Positions 7,324-16,982 of a stretch of DNA of 64,000 nucleotides are shown one piece after another. Each line of letters begins with the position of its first letter. Within the stretch, counting starts at the first letter, position 1. Source of the DNA: Candidatus Binatus sp. (GTDB lineage Bacteria; Desulfobacterota; Binatia; Binatales; Binataceae); the NCBI RefSeq assembly GCF_030646925.1, contig NZ_JAUSKL010000038.1:21404-85403 (forward strand). The letters are read 5' to 3'. The notes below the pieces were generated by a model. That model saw only the letters and a program-made list of their open reading frames with translations, did not search any database and was not told the origin of the DNA. Position numbers and translations under genes: made by a program.

Positions 7324-9711
7324 CTACAACGGCGCGCCAGCGCCGAACTCGAAGACGGTGGCGAGGTCGGCCGGCCGTGGATTGATCGGGAAGGCGAGGT
7401 CAACACCGATCGGCCCGAACGGCGACTTCCAGCGCACGCCGAATCCGTACGAAGCCTGCAAATCGGTGAGGTTCATCGAGTCGCGCAGCCGGAACGAATT
7501 GCCCGCATCGGTGAAGACCACGCCGCGAATTCCGAGGCCCGAGAGAATCGGAAAGGTAATCTCGTTGCTGAAGATCAATTCCTTGCTGCCGCCGACCGTC
7601 TGCACGCTGATCGGCACGCCCGCCGAGTTGTACAGCGTTACCTGCGGCGCCACCGAATACAGTTGATAGCCGCGGATATCGCCGGAGCCGCCGAGACCGC
7701 CCGGGAAGAACCGCTCGTATAGCGGCAGCTCACCCGCCGTGCCGCTATTGAGGTCGGTGCCGATGCCGAACGTGATGCCTTGCGATATCACCCACGAGCC
7801 GAAGGTCTGGCTCTTGATGAATGGATAGAAGTAGCGGCCGTGAAAGACGCCCTTGAGGAACGCCTCGCCGCCGCCGATACCGCCGATCTGCATATTGAGC
7901 GAGGCGATCGTGCCGGTGCGGGGATCGATCGGATTGTCCACCGTGAAGCGGCGAATCGACGGCGTAATCTGAGAAGTCTGCGTATAACCCTTGTAACGGG
8001 CAATCTGGTAAGTCGTGAGCGGACTGAGTCCCGTGATGCCGATGCTCTGAAATGAATAGGCCAGGCCCGCGCTCACATCCTTGAGCGAGAACGGCCCGAG
8101 CTTCTTGAAGCCCAATTCAGTCAGCGGGTAGGTCGAATTCAACGTGAAGCCAGTCGAAGACCGGTTGAAGCTCAAAAAGTAGGTCTTGTTGGCGAAGAGC
8201 TGCACGCCGACGCCGAGCGGAATATCGAGGAACCACGGCTCCGTGTAGCTGATGCTGTAGTTCTGGAAGAGGAAGCCGATCTGCGCGTTCAGGATCAGCG
8301 ATTCACCGCCGCCAAACAGATTGGTGTTGCCGAGGGTGAAGGTGCCGAATAGCGACTGGTAGCTGTCGAATCCGCCGGCGACGCGGAACGACGCGGTGTT
8401 GGTCTCGGTGACGGCTACGTCGAGATTGATCTTGTCGGGCTGGGACGACGGCGAAGTCGTGATCCGGGTGTCGCTGAAAAATCCCAAGCGATCGAGCCGC
8501 TGCTTCGAATAGCGGATGCCCTCGGCGGAATAAGGTTCCTGCTCCTGTACCTGGATTTCGCGCCGGATAACCTTGTCGGAGGTCTTGTTGTTGCCGGTGA
8601 TATTGATGCGATCGATCAGGACTTCGTGGCCCGGATTGATGATGAAGGTGACGTTAATCGTTTTGGTGGTTTGATTGAGCTGAGTGCGCGGATCGACGTT
8701 GACGTAGGCGTATCCGCGGTTCGAGTAGAAGTCCGACAGCGCGAGCACGTTGCGCTGCATCGCGGAGCCGCGAAACAACTCGCCTTTTTTGAGAGTGAGC
8801 AGCTTTCTTAATTCGCGCCGCGGATATTTCAGATTGCCCTCGACCGCGACCCGTCCGACGCGATACGGCTGGCCTTCATCGACGGTGATCACGATCGCGA
8901 TATTATTGCCGTGGCGCTCGATTCGTGGCTGATCGATGTGGATGTTGAGGTAGCCGCTGTCGTAGTAGAACGCGGTCAGCCGATCGGTGTCGTCATTCAG
9001 CTTGGTCTGGTCGAGCGTGCCCCAACTGGTGAAGGAACTGAGAATCGGCAGGTGGGTCTTGGTCTGCATGTTCGCGCGCAGCGTGCTCGCTGAAAATGCT
9101 TTGTTGCCTTCGAACTTGATGTCCGAGACTTCAACCTTTGGACCCTCGACCACGTCGAACTCGCCGAACGCGGTGTTGTCGGGCTGCAGGATTGGCTTGA
9201 AGGTCACCTTGGCGTCGAGATAGCCCATCGCCTGGTAGATCTGCGTGACGCCATTGATCGTTTCCTTGACCGCGGTGGGATCGAGGATCGCGCCGGGATG
9301 GATCTTGGTCGCGGTGACGACCTTGTCGTCATTGAAGCGAATCGCCTTCATCCCGTAAAACTTGACGTCGGTGATCTGCGGCCGCTCCTTGACCTGGTAA
9401 ACGAGAATAATCGAGCCGTTCGGCTGGGCGATTTTTTTAACTCCGACGTTGTCGAAGAAGCCCATCTTGTAGATCGACTTGATGTCCTGATCGACGGCGG
9501 CGGCGTCGAGCGGCTGGCCGGCCTGCTGCGTGATGTGGATGAGGATCGCGTCGTCCTCGACGCGCTGGTTACCTGCAATCTCGACCTTCGAGACGATCGG
9601 TTTGCCCTGGGCGAGGGCGATCGCCGTGAAGAAGACGGCCGCCAGCATCGACGCGATTGCGAAGCTGGCGGGCACGCATTTTGATCGCGCGCATAACTTT
9701 CCCACTCTCAC
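7324..9711 (-). CDS. bamA: Outer membrane protein assembly factor BamA
   Basis: 795 residues, close to the family's usual size. A signal peptide (MLAAVFFTAIALAQG) is followed by POTRA repeats (KVEIAGNQRVEDDAI, SDIKFEGNKAFSAS, VAVEGNLKYPRRELR, DRINITGNNKTSDKVIRR) and the 16-strand barrel (FGTFTLGNTNLFGGGESLI to the end). The barrel carries the loop-6 motif as GGSGDIRGYQ (family VRGY/F), and the protein ends FPINPRPADLATVFEFGAGA, slightly short of a classical C-terminal Phe. It inserts barrels into the outer membrane. The start given is a GTG; no ATG precedes the signal peptide, so the first dozen residues are uncertain. Neighbours lolD and skp are as expected. Confidence 0.95.
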   Translation of the reverse strand: MRVGKLCARSKCVPASFAIASMLAAVFFTAIALAQGKPIVSKVEIAGNQRVEDDAILIHITQQAGQPLDAAAVDQDIKSIYKMGFFDNVGVKKIAQPNGSIILVYQVKERPQITDVKFYGMKAIRFNDDKVVTATKIHPGAILDPTAVKETINGVTQIYQAMGYLDAKVTFKPILQPDNTAFGEFDVVEGPKVEVSDIKFEGNKAFSASTLRANMQTKTHLPILSSFTSWGTLDQTKLNDDTDRLTAFYYDSGYLNIHIDQPRIERHGNNIAIVITVDEGQPYRVGRVAVEGNLKYPRRELRKLLTLKKGELFRGSAMQRNVLALSDFYSNRGYAYVNVDPRTQLNQTTKTINVTFIINPGHEVLIDRINITGNNKTSDKVIRREIQVQEQEPYSAEGIRYSKQRLDRLGFFSDTRITTSPSSQPDKINLDVAVTETNTASFRVAGGFDSYQSLFGTFTLGNTNLFGGGESLILNAQIGFLFQNYSISYTEPWFLDIPLGVGVQLFANKTYFLSFNRSSTGFTLNSTYPLTELGFKKLGPFSLKDVSAGLAYSFQSIGITGLSPLTTYQIARYKGYTQTSQITPSIRRFTVDNPIDPRTGTIASLNMQIGGIGGGEAFLKGVFHGRYFYPFIKSQTFGSWVISQGITFGIGTDLNSGTAGELPLYERFFPGGLGGSGDIRGYQLYSVAPQVTLYNSAGVPISVQTVGGSKELIFSNEITFPILSGLGIRGVVFTDAGNSFRLRDSMNLTDLQASYGFGVRWKSPFGPIGVDLAFPINPRPADLATVFEFGAGAPL

Positions 9712-9828
9712 TCAACCACACTGAAAACGGCGACCAACCTAGCCAATCGCGCGATCCATGTAAATCGTCCGCGAGCGAATCCGGCGTTGCGAGCACGTCT
9801 CATCGGCAGGCCCGCGCGGACTGGATTG

Positions 9829-10560
9829 TCAGGCGTTCGGTTCGTCGAACAATTTTCCTTCTTGCAGACGGAGTGCGCGGCCAACGCTGCGCATGAGCCG
9901 TTCGTTATGAGTTGCGATCACCAACGTGATGCCGAGCTCGCGATTGAGCCGGTGAAATAGCTCGTGAATTTCATCAGCGGTACGCGGATCCAAGTTGCCG
10001 GTCGGTTCATCGGCCAGCAGAAGCTTGGGCCGCAGCACGACCGCCCGCGCCACCGCGACCCGCTGCTGCTCGCCACCGGACAGTTCGGCGGGTCTGCGCG
10101 AGAGTTTGTCGCCGAGGCCGACCAGTTGCAACATCTCGGTGGCAATTCGAGCGGCCTGGTCGTCGGGCATCCGGCTGATCAATTCGGGCATCATGACATT
10201 TTCGAGCGCCGTAAAATCAGCCAGGAGATAGTGAAACTGAAACACGAAGCCGAGCTTCAGGTTGCGGAATTCGGCGAGCGATTTCTGATCGAGCGCGAAC
10301 AAATCTTCGCCCTCAAAAAACACCTTGCCCGCAGTCGGAGCCTCGAGGCTGCCGATAATGTGCAGCAGCGTCGATTTGCCGGTGCCGGACTCGCCGACGA
10401 TCGCGATCTCTTCGCCCGCCTGCACCGAAAGATCGAGCCCGCGGAGCACGCGAATCTCGCGGCCCGCATCGTAGAAGGTTTTGTCGAGGCCGCGCACCTC
10501 GATCAGCGGCTGCGCAGTGTTCGCGATTCGCGCCGCGGCCGGCCCGCGCGCCTTACTCAT
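9829..10560 (-). CDS. lolD: Lipoprotein-releasing ABC transporter ATPase LolD
   Basis: 243 residues with a full ABC ATPase set: Walker A ([11 protein letters not shown]), Q-loop ([15 protein letters not shown]), signature ([14 protein letters not shown]), Walker B ([12 protein letters not shown]) and H-loop (VIATHNERL). The [17 protein letters not shown] stretch is typical of LolD. With LolC/E it extracts lipoproteins from the inner membrane for LolA. Its ATG lies inside the lolC stop (overlap of 8 bases), so the two are coupled. A separate lolE is not seen, consistent with a LolF/LolC homodimer. Confidence 0.93.
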   Translation of the reverse strand: MSKARGPAAARIANTAQPLIEVRGLDKTFYDAGREIRVLRGLDLSVQAGEEIAIVGESGTGKSTLLHIIGSLEAPTAGKVFFEGEDLFALDQKSLAEFRNLKLGFVFQFHYLLADFTALENVMMPELISRMPDDQAARIATEMLQLVGLGDKLSRRPAELSGGEQQRVAVARAVVLRPKLLLADEPTGNLDPRTADEIHELFHRLNRELGITLVIATHNERLMRSVGRALRLQEGKLFDEPNA

Positions 10561-11881
10561 AGCGAATCACCTCGACCGGGGAGAGCGAGCGCGCCTGCAA
10601 GGCCGGGTAAATCGAGGCGATCACGCAGAGCACAATCGTGGCCACCGCGACCAGCACGAAGTTGATCGGATAGAGCCGCACCGGCACTGCGCTCACCATG
10701 AACAAATCGGCGGGCAGATGAATCAACTGGTACTTGCCGATCATGAATGACGTCAGGTAGCCCGCGCCGACGCCGATCACGGTGCCGATGATGCCGAGGG
10801 CGGCGCCCTCGCAGAGAAAAATCGAGGCGACCGAGGCGGCCCGCGCGCCCATCGCGCGCAGGATCGCGATCTCCTTGCGGCGTTCCATCACGACCATCAC
10901 CAGCGTTGCGATGATGTTGAACGCGGCGACCAGCACGATCAGCAGCAGCACCATGAAGTAGGTGAATTTTTCGAGTTTGAGCGCGGAGAAGAGCGGCGCG
11001 TTGGCCTGCGTCCAATCGTTCACCTGGAACTCAGGGCCGGCGATCGCCTCGATACGGCTGCGCAACGCGGGCGCGTCGAACATGTTGGTCAAGCGCAATT
11101 CGAGGCCGCTCTCGAGCTGCGGATCGTCGGCGAGCAGTGTGCGTCCATCTTTCAGCGCGACGAACACCAGCGACGAATCGAATTCGTACATGCCTGAGTG
11201 AAAATAGCCGGCCACCACGAAGCGCTTGAGCCGCGGCGGCCCGATTCCCGCGCCGAGACTCGCGGGCGAGATGAGTATCACCGGGTCGCCGGGCTGGATG
11301 CCGAGTTCCATCGCGAGCGATCGGCCGATGATCGCGCCGGGCAACTCGACTTCGCGCTTGGCGCCGTGATCGACGATCGTAACTTTGTGCATCGTCTCGA
11401 GACCGGCGAGACTGCCGCGCTCGAGCGTGTCCTTGAGTTCCTTCAGCACCGGATTCGCGTGCGGCTCGAGCGCGCGCAATACTCCGCCGGAGACATAACC
11501 GGGCGTCCCGGCCGCGGTGCTCGACACCGCCATCACCTGCGACGTAACGAAAGGCGCCGTCGCCGCAATTTCGGGGATCGCGGCGAGCTTGCTCGCAAGG
11601 TCACTGGGATTCCAGACGTGTCCGTCGGTGCGCTCGATGGTGATTTGCGGAGTGAAGGCGAGCAGCCGATTGCGCAGATCTTCCTGGAATCCGCTCATCA
11701 CGGAGAGCGCGACGGTCAGGGTAAAAGTGCCGAGCGTAACCCCCGCGAGCGAAATGATCGCGATCAGTGAAACGAAGCGCTCGCGGCGGCGCGCGCGCAG
11801 GTAACGCAGTCCTATCAGGAATTCGAAGCGCAACGCGTTACCATTCCACCGAGGCGGCCGGGATGGCGCGCCCTTGCGCAT
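10553..11881 (-). CDS. lolC: Lipoprotein-releasing system permease LolC/E
   Basis: About 442 residues. It has the MacB-like topology: one N-terminal helix (FVSLIAIISLAGVTLGTFTLTVALSVMSGF), a large periplasmic domain, then three C-terminal helices (FTYFMVLLLIVLVAAFNIIATLVMVVMERRKEIAILRAMGA is the FtsX core). LIGLRYLRARRRERF near the start is the classic Lol entry. I use the ATG at 11881; a TTG at 11890, or a TTG just before LRFEFLIGLRYL, are alternatives. It is the first gene of the minus-strand envelope cluster, divergent from gspD, with about 160 bp between them that should hold both promoters. Confidence 0.9.
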   Translation of the reverse strand: MRKGAPSRPPRWNGNALRFEFLIGLRYLRARRRERFVSLIAIISLAGVTLGTFTLTVALSVMSGFQEDLRNRLLAFTPQITIERTDGHVWNPSDLASKLAAIPEIAATAPFVTSQVMAVSSTAAGTPGYVSGGVLRALEPHANPVLKELKDTLERGSLAGLETMHKVTIVDHGAKREVELPGAIIGRSLAMELGIQPGDPVILISPASLGAGIGPPRLKRFVVAGYFHSGMYEFDSSLVFVALKDGRTLLADDPQLESGLELRLTNMFDAPALRSRIEAIAGPEFQVNDWTQANAPLFSALKLEKFTYFMVLLLIVLVAAFNIIATLVMVVMERRKEIAILRAMGARAASVASIFLCEGAALGIIGTVIGVGAGYLTSFMIGKYQLIHLPADLFMVSAVPVRLYPINFVLVAVATIVLCVIASIYPALQARSLSPVEVIRYE

Positions 11882-12043
11882 CCGCGCCAAATGGGTCTAA
11901 CTCGAAAGTCCATTGAATCAAAGCAGGTTGGCTTTCGTCATAGTCGCCGAGCGTCGGCGCATTTGCAATATCACGCGGTTGCGGAGCCGCGCGACGCTGA
12001 AATAAGCTCACGAAGTTTACACGAAACTGCGGAGGAAGCTCGC

Positions 12044-14626
12044 ATGAGCCGCAATTTGTTTTTGGCGCTGGCCGCCGCGATGTTGTTCCTTGGTTCAGCC
12101 GCACCCTCTTCGGCTGAACCCGATCCCTCATCGAATCAGATCACGATGAACTTTCAGAACGTGGACCTGCCGGTATTGGCCAAGTTCATCAGCGAAATTA
12201 CCGGCCGCAACTTCGTAATCGACGAAAGCGTGCGCGGCAAGGTTACAATCATCTCGCCGACCAAGGTGACGCCCGAGCAGGCCTATTCGATTTTTCAATC
12301 CGTGCTGCAGGTCAAGGGATTCACCACGGTGCAGGCGGGCAAGGTGATCAAGATTGTGCCTGCGCGCAACGTGCGGTCGTCGGCGGCGCTGACCAAGTCG
12401 CAGGAACCCGCTCAGAGCAAGGGCGACGAATACGTCACGCGCATGGTGCGGCTTAAGAATGTCGATGCGGGCTCGCTGGTGAGCGTGATCCAGCCGATGA
12501 TCTCGCACGACGGATTGATCGCGGCTTTTCCCGGCGACAATACGCTGATCATCACCGATGACGCCTACAACGTCGAGCGGCTGCTCACGATTATCGGCAG
12601 CCTCGACGTGCGCGGTGAGCAGCAGGCGGTGAATGTGATCCCGCTGAAGCTCGCGTTCGCGGCGGAACTGGCGCCCGAAATCCAGCAGATCATGGACGCG
12701 CGCAGTACCGGCGGCGGAAGCTCGGCGCCTGGCCGCCAGGCGATGGGTGCGGTGGCGCCGTCGGCGCAAGGCGCGGCCAACGGATTCAAGGTTATCGCCG
12801 ACGAGCGGACCAATTCGCTGATCGTGCTGGCCGGGCCGATTCCGATGCGCCAGATCAATGAAATCGTGTCGAAACTCGATGTGTCGCCGCCCAACGCGAC
12901 CTCGCGCATTCACGTATATCGGCTAAAAAATGCGCAAGCGCTCGGGATGGTGATGGTGCTCAACAACCTGCTCAATGGAGGCAGTGGACCTAGCACCCTC
13001 TCGCCCATGACGGGTCGAGGCTCGCTGGGCCGCGGCAGCTCGCTCGGCAACTACGGCGGCGGCGGCGGTATGGGTGGCGCCGGATTCGGCGGGGGCGGAT
13101 TCGGTGGCGGCGGCATGGGGGGGATGGGCGGCGGCATGGGCGGCGGCGGATACGGCGGCGGTGGGATGGGCATGGGTGGCATGGGCGGTGGCGGCTATGG
13201 TGGTGGCGGCGGTGGCGGTGGCGGCATGATGCGTGGCCGAGGGATGTCTGGCGGGGGCATGGGCGGGACAGCGTCGGCCAGCACTGGCGGCAAGAGTATC
13301 GATTTCACTTATCCGGTGAATGTGACGGCCGACCCCGCGACCAACGCGATGGTTATCAGTGCGTCGCCGCAGGATTGGCAAACGCTCAAGCAAATTATCG
13401 ACGACCTCGACGTTCCGCGCGTGCAGATTTTCGTGCAGGCGGTACTGGTGGAAGTATCGGCCGAACGCCAACGCCAGCTCGGGATAAATTTTCAGGCTGC
13501 GACCAACATCAGCGGCAGCACGATCGGTTTCGGCACGCTTAATTTCGGGCAGTTGCAATCGGCCCTGGGCAATCCGCTCGGACTGAGCGGACTCGGACTC
13601 GGCCTGGCGTCGGGCAGCCTTTGCACCATCCCGAGTGCAGTTGCCGCGACCGCCGGCGCCACGGCCGGCACGGTTAGCGTTCCGTGCGATATCGCGCTGC
13701 TGACCGCGCTCGAAACCGACACGCATACGAATATCCTGTCGGCGCCGACGCTGCTGACCGCGGACAACGAAGAGGCGATGATCGTGGTCGGCCAGAATCT
13801 GCCGTTCGTCGGCTCGGCGGCGGCCAACGCGGGTCTGCCCGGACAGATCTTCAACTCGGTCGCGCGGCAGAACGTCGGTATCACGCTCGATATCGTTCCG
13901 CAGGTTTCCGAAGGCGACTACGTGAAGCTCGATCTTTACGAGGAAGTTTCCAACGTGGTGAATGGCACGCAGACCAACACCCTGGGACCGACGACTACGA
14001 TCAGATCCGCCTCGACGACGGTGCTGATTCAGAACCATCGCACGGCCGTGATTGGCGGGCTGCTCGCGAGCCAGGATCAAATTCAAAACCAGGGCGTACC
14101 CTTTCTTTCGAGCATCCCGGTGATCGGCAACCTGTTCAGCAGCAAGAGCAACGATCGGCAGAAGGACAACCTGATTGTGTTCCTTACGCCGCACGTGGTC
14201 CGCAACAAGACAGATCTGCGATCGCTCGCGCTGGACGAACGGCAGAGGTTCGTCAATTCGCTCGGCCGCAAGGAAGTCCACGATATGCCGGCCTCGCAGA
14301 TTCACGAGGTGTACAAGCCGAGTTTCTCGATTCCGGTGTCGCCCGATGCGGACCTGAATGCACCTTACAACGCAGCGCCAGTTGCGCCGGGGCCCGAGAA
14401 CCCGGGCGCGCGCCGCGTGGCGCCGGGCAACAGTACCGATACGCCGTTCAACACGACCGAGATTGGGCCGACCTCGATGAACAACTCGAATCGCGCGCCG
14501 GCGCCGTTTGATTCGGGCGCGGGAGCTGTTTCGAGCGGCGGTGCGGCAGCCTCCACCAGATACGCCGCGCCATCGAGCGCTCTGAACGCCGCGCGGACGG
14601 GGGTCACTCCCGCGATTGCGCCCTAG
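12044..14626 (+). CDS. gspD: Type II secretion secretin GspD
   Basis: 860 residues from the ATG at 12044, 5 nt after GGAGGAAG; the frame is open further upstream but that part is not protein-like. A signal peptide (FLALAAAMLFLGSAAPSSA) is followed by N0 (FQNVDLPVLAKFISEITGRN), N1-N3 repeats (RMVRLKNVDAGSLVSVIQPM, NVIPLKLAFAAELAPEIQQI, HVYRLKNAQALGMVMVLNNL) and the secretin domain (VQIFVQAVLVEVSAERQRQLG, LLASQDQIQNQGVPFLSSIP). The secretin multimer forms the outer-membrane gate. Odd points are a long Gly/Met/Tyr-rich insert in the N3 region (13051-13260) and a Pro/Ala-rich C-terminal tail. No other gsp genes are in the window. Confidence 0.92.
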   Translation: MSRNLFLALAAAMLFLGSAAPSSAEPDPSSNQITMNFQNVDLPVLAKFISEITGRNFVIDESVRGKVTIISPTKVTPEQAYSIFQSVLQVKGFTTVQAGKVIKIVPARNVRSSAALTKSQEPAQSKGDEYVTRMVRLKNVDAGSLVSVIQPMISHDGLIAAFPGDNTLIITDDAYNVERLLTIIGSLDVRGEQQAVNVIPLKLAFAAELAPEIQQIMDARSTGGGSSAPGRQAMGAVAPSAQGAANGFKVIADERTNSLIVLAGPIPMRQINEIVSKLDVSPPNATSRIHVYRLKNAQALGMVMVLNNLLNGGSGPSTLSPMTGRGSLGRGSSLGNYGGGGGMGGAGFGGGGFGGGGMGGMGGGMGGGGYGGGGMGMGGMGGGGYGGGGGGGGGMMRGRGMSGGGMGGTASASTGGKSIDFTYPVNVTADPATNAMVISASPQDWQTLKQIIDDLDVPRVQIFVQAVLVEVSAERQRQLGINFQAATNISGSTIGFGTLNFGQLQSALGNPLGLSGLGLGLASGSLCTIPSAVAATAGATAGTVSVPCDIALLTALETDTHTNILSAPTLLTADNEEAMIVVGQNLPFVGSAAANAGLPGQIFNSVARQNVGITLDIVPQVSEGDYVKLDLYEEVSNVVNGTQTNTLGPTTTIRSASTTVLIQNHRTAVIGGLLASQDQIQNQGVPFLSSIPVIGNLFSSKSNDRQKDNLIVFLTPHVVRNKTDLRSLALDERQRFVNSLGRKEVHDMPASQIHEVYKPSFSIPVSPDADLNAPYNAAPVAPGPENPGARRVAPGNSTDTPFNTTEIGPTSMNNSNRAPAPFDSGAGAVSSGGAAASTRYAAPSSALNAARTGVTPAIAP

Positions 14627-14710
14627 CATAGACTCCTCAACCTGCGACGCGGCGCGCGGCGGCAATTCGCTTGCGCGCCGCTTCCATGTTGGAGCATCTT
14701 CAAAACCCAC

Positions 14711-15631
14711 ATGGCGCGACAGATAGGTGCCGTTCAGGCTCGAATCGAATACACCGGCATCGCGGCGGTCGTCGCGGCGTTGCGAGCGATGCCGCTGGAG
14801 CGCGCGGTGAGGGCCGGCGCGCGGCTCGGTGGATGGGCGATGAACTTCGATCGTCCCAATCGCAGAATCGCGCTGACCAACCTCGAGATCGCCTTTCCGG
14901 ATTACACAGTGCAAGCGCGCCTCGGAATTTTGCGCGCGATGTACAAAAGTTGGGGAAGGATGCTTGCCGAGTGGACCCACTTCGGCGATCTCAGCCGCGC
15001 GACGATCGAACGCGTCGCGACCTACGAAGGGAAGCAACACTGGGACGACGCCGAGCGGAAATCGAAGGGCCGCGGCCTGCTGGTATTGAGCGGTCACTAC
15101 GGGAATTTCGAACTGCTGCAGCTCGCGCATTCGATTTACGGCTATCACATCGCGATTGTGCATCGGGCGCTGCGCAATCCGCTGATCGACGCGGCCGTAT
15201 GCGGCGCACGCGTGCGCTACGGAAATCGGGTCATCGAGCGTAAGGCGGGCGGCGCGGAGATGCTGCGGATGCTGCGCAAGAACTGGATGATCGCGATCGC
15301 GCTCGATCTCGACGTGCGCAAAGGCGTGTTCGTCGATTTCTTCGGCAAGCCCGCCTCGACCAGCGACGGGATGGCGCGGCTTGCGGTGGCGATGGGCACG
15401 CCGGTCGTGCCGGTGTTCATGGTGCGGCAGGGCGACACGATTCGCCACAAAATAAAAATCCTGCCGCAGATCGAGATCGTGAAAACCCGCGATCGCGAAG
15501 AATGCGTGCGCGAGAATACCCAGCGCTTCACCAACACGCTCGAGCAGATGATTCGCGAACATCCCGATCACTGGAACTGGATTCATCGGCGCTGGAAGAC
15601 GCGGCCGCCGGGAGAGCATCGCTTCTATTGA
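14711..15631 (+). CDS. LpxL/HtrB-like lysophospholipid (lipid A) acyltransferase
   Basis: 306 residues. The LpxL/LpxM family HX4-5(D/E) catalytic block is LLVLSGHYGNFELLQLA (His and Glu visible), preceded by RRIALTNLEIAFP and YKSWGRMLAEW. Later blocks DLDVRKGVFVDFFGKPAS, ARLAVAMGTPVVPVFM and DHWNWIHRRWKTRP are family hallmarks. Such enzymes add the secondary acyl chains to lipid A (or the related ornithine/heptose lipids) at the inner membrane. It follows gspD by 84 bp and is separated from the other lipid A genes, on the opposite strand. Which acyl position is modified cannot be read from the sequence. Confidence 0.88.
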   Translation: MARQIGAVQARIEYTGIAAVVAALRAMPLERAVRAGARLGGWAMNFDRPNRRIALTNLEIAFPDYTVQARLGILRAMYKSWGRMLAEWTHFGDLSRATIERVATYEGKQHWDDAERKSKGRGLLVLSGHYGNFELLQLAHSIYGYHIAIVHRALRNPLIDAAVCGARVRYGNRVIERKAGGAEMLRMLRKNWMIAIALDLDVRKGVFVDFFGKPASTSDGMARLAVAMGTPVVPVFMVRQGDTIRHKIKILPQIEIVKTRDREECVRENTQRFTNTLEQMIREHPDHWNWIHRRWKTRPPGEHRFY

Positions 15632-15685
15632 TCGAGCGCGGTTTATCTCTCGAACGCCCAGGACATTCGATAGAATCCGGGTCGG

Positions 15686-15871
15686 ATGGAACGCGACGAG
15701 AAACCTTCCGATCCGGATGTTCAGAAATCGGAGCCAGGCGAAAATCCGGCCGCGATCGATCCCCCCTCACGAACCGCCGATGGTTTATATCGCGTCGTGC
15801 GGGCACGCTCTGCGACGTGTTCTGGTGGGCGCGTCGCCGGCCGTGACCAAGTCATTCGCCTGACGACTTAA
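15686..15871 (+). CDS. Doubtful small ORF
   Basis: A 61-codon ATG frame begins with an acidic, plausible N-terminus (MERDEKPSDPDVQKSEPGEN) and then turns Arg/Ser-rich. From about 15765 a different frame reads more protein-like (HEPPMVYIASCGHALRRVLV), so this may be a small gene with a frameshift at the C-run near 15762. It overlaps the 3' end of the minus-strand dehydrogenase gene. No family recognised; possibly not a gene. Confidence 0.2.
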   Translation: MERDEKPSDPDVQKSEPGENPAAIDPPSRTADGLYRVVRARSATCSGGRVAGRDQVIRLTT

Positions 15872-16754
15872 TACGATCCCCGGCCGCGAAAAACGATCTG
15901 AGTTGCGCAATCGATCGCGACGCGTCGGCATCGCGATCCCAATCGGCGGCGATTTGCTCGTACAATCGCGCTGCGCCGGAGTAGATTTGAGAACCCGCCT
16001 CGGCGTCGCCGAGAAATTCGGCGATCTGCTCCATCTCGGCGACCCATCGGTACGCCTTCGGAAACATGTTTGGAATTCCTGCGCTGAGAAATGCGAGCAG
16101 GGCGGGCTGACTTTGCGCAAGTTCGTCGAAGAGCGGCGCTGCGAGGCCTTCATGCGATGCCGCAGTGAACATCGCGGCGCCGATCGCGATCAGTCCCTTG
16201 GTCACGCCGCCATACGACATTTTGAATGCGGAAGCAGCGCCAATCGGACCGTCGAGAATCTTCACGTTGAGGCCATGCGCGCGAAGACCGGTTAGCAGTT
16301 GCGCGTCGGGGCCCGAGGCATAAAAGCGCGGCCCCGACTGCGGTCGCGCCGGTGAAGGCGGGCCGCCGATGATGCCGGCGTCGATCACGCGGCATCGAGC
16401 GGCGGCGAGCGATTCAGCGATTCGGCGCATCGTCGCGGGCGAAATCGCGTTGCATTCGACGAATGTCGCCTTGCGGGGCGCTTTTAACGAGGCGAGCAAG
16501 CGCGATGCCACCGTCTCCGCCTGGCCGGGCGGCACGATCGACAGAATAAAGTCGGCCTCGCGCACGAGCGCGTCGTCATCGTCGATTATTTCCAGGCTCG
16601 CGCGGGCGACTCGCTCGACGCTCGCGGAACTGCGGCCCTTCAGAGTCGTGATTACGCGCGCCCCGGTCTCGCGGAGTCGTTGGCCGACGGCGGCGCCCAT
16701 CTCGCCGGCGCCGATGATTGCTACTGTAGTTCGCTTCGCTTCTGAATCGTTCAT
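15852..16754 (-). CDS. 6-phosphogluconate dehydrogenase-like NAD(P)-binding protein (DUF1932 type)
   Basis: About 300 residues from the ATG at 16754; the frame extends to 16916 but that leader is Ser/Arg-rich and lacks the fold. The Rossmann start is TTVAIIGAGEMGAAVGQRLRE, the second domain has VECNAISPATMRRIAE (equivalent of the 3-hydroxyacid dehydrogenase substrate block) and GPIGAASAFKMSYGGVTKG, where the conserved Lys of this superfamily lies. The all-alpha C-terminus matches the DUF1932 domain. Substrate unknown. It stands alone between an acyltransferase gene and divergent treZ. Confidence 0.75.
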   Translation of the reverse strand: MNDSEAKRTTVAIIGAGEMGAAVGQRLRETGARVITTLKGRSSASVERVARASLEIIDDDDALVREADFILSIVPPGQAETVASRLLASLKAPRKATFVECNAISPATMRRIAESLAAARCRVIDAGIIGGPPSPARPQSGPRFYASGPDAQLLTGLRAHGLNVKILDGPIGAASAFKMSYGGVTKGLIAIGAAMFTAASHEGLAAPLFDELAQSQPALLAFLSAGIPNMFPKAYRWVAEMEQIAEFLGDAEAGSQIYSGAARLYEQIAADWDRDADASRSIAQLRSFFAAGDRIKSSGE

Positions 16755-16833
16755 TTCTTCGCCCCCACGGGATTTGGTTGAAAATGTCCCTTTTGAAAGA
16801 ATTGAAGCACAGTCATCAACCTGAATAGTACGC

Positions 16834-16911
16834 GTGGAACGCATCAACCAGGAATCAGAGGACCGGGAGCAGGCACTCCGTGAACTTCGAGCCGATCTTG
16901 CCAAAGCATAA
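16834..16911 (+). pseudogene. Possible remnant of a coiled-coil coding sequence
   Basis: A short GTG frame reads VERINQESEDREQALRELRA and ends LAKA-stop, with the regular charged spacing of a helix. A stop lies four codons upstream, so only 25 residues are open. It could be the 3' remnant of a lost gene before treZ, or chance. No homology can be claimed. Confidence 0.2.
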
Positions 16912-16982
16912 CGCAAAGAACCGCGCCCGCTATGGCTCGGTTGTCCAGCGGGATTGCTGATTCTCAGTCAGGAACTTATCTG

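Noticed and set aside
12923..15619. 898-codon open frame on the minus strand opposite gspD and the acyltransferase
   Set aside because: Arg/His-rich with no fold pattern; it is the complement of well-supported plus-strand genes in high-GC DNA.
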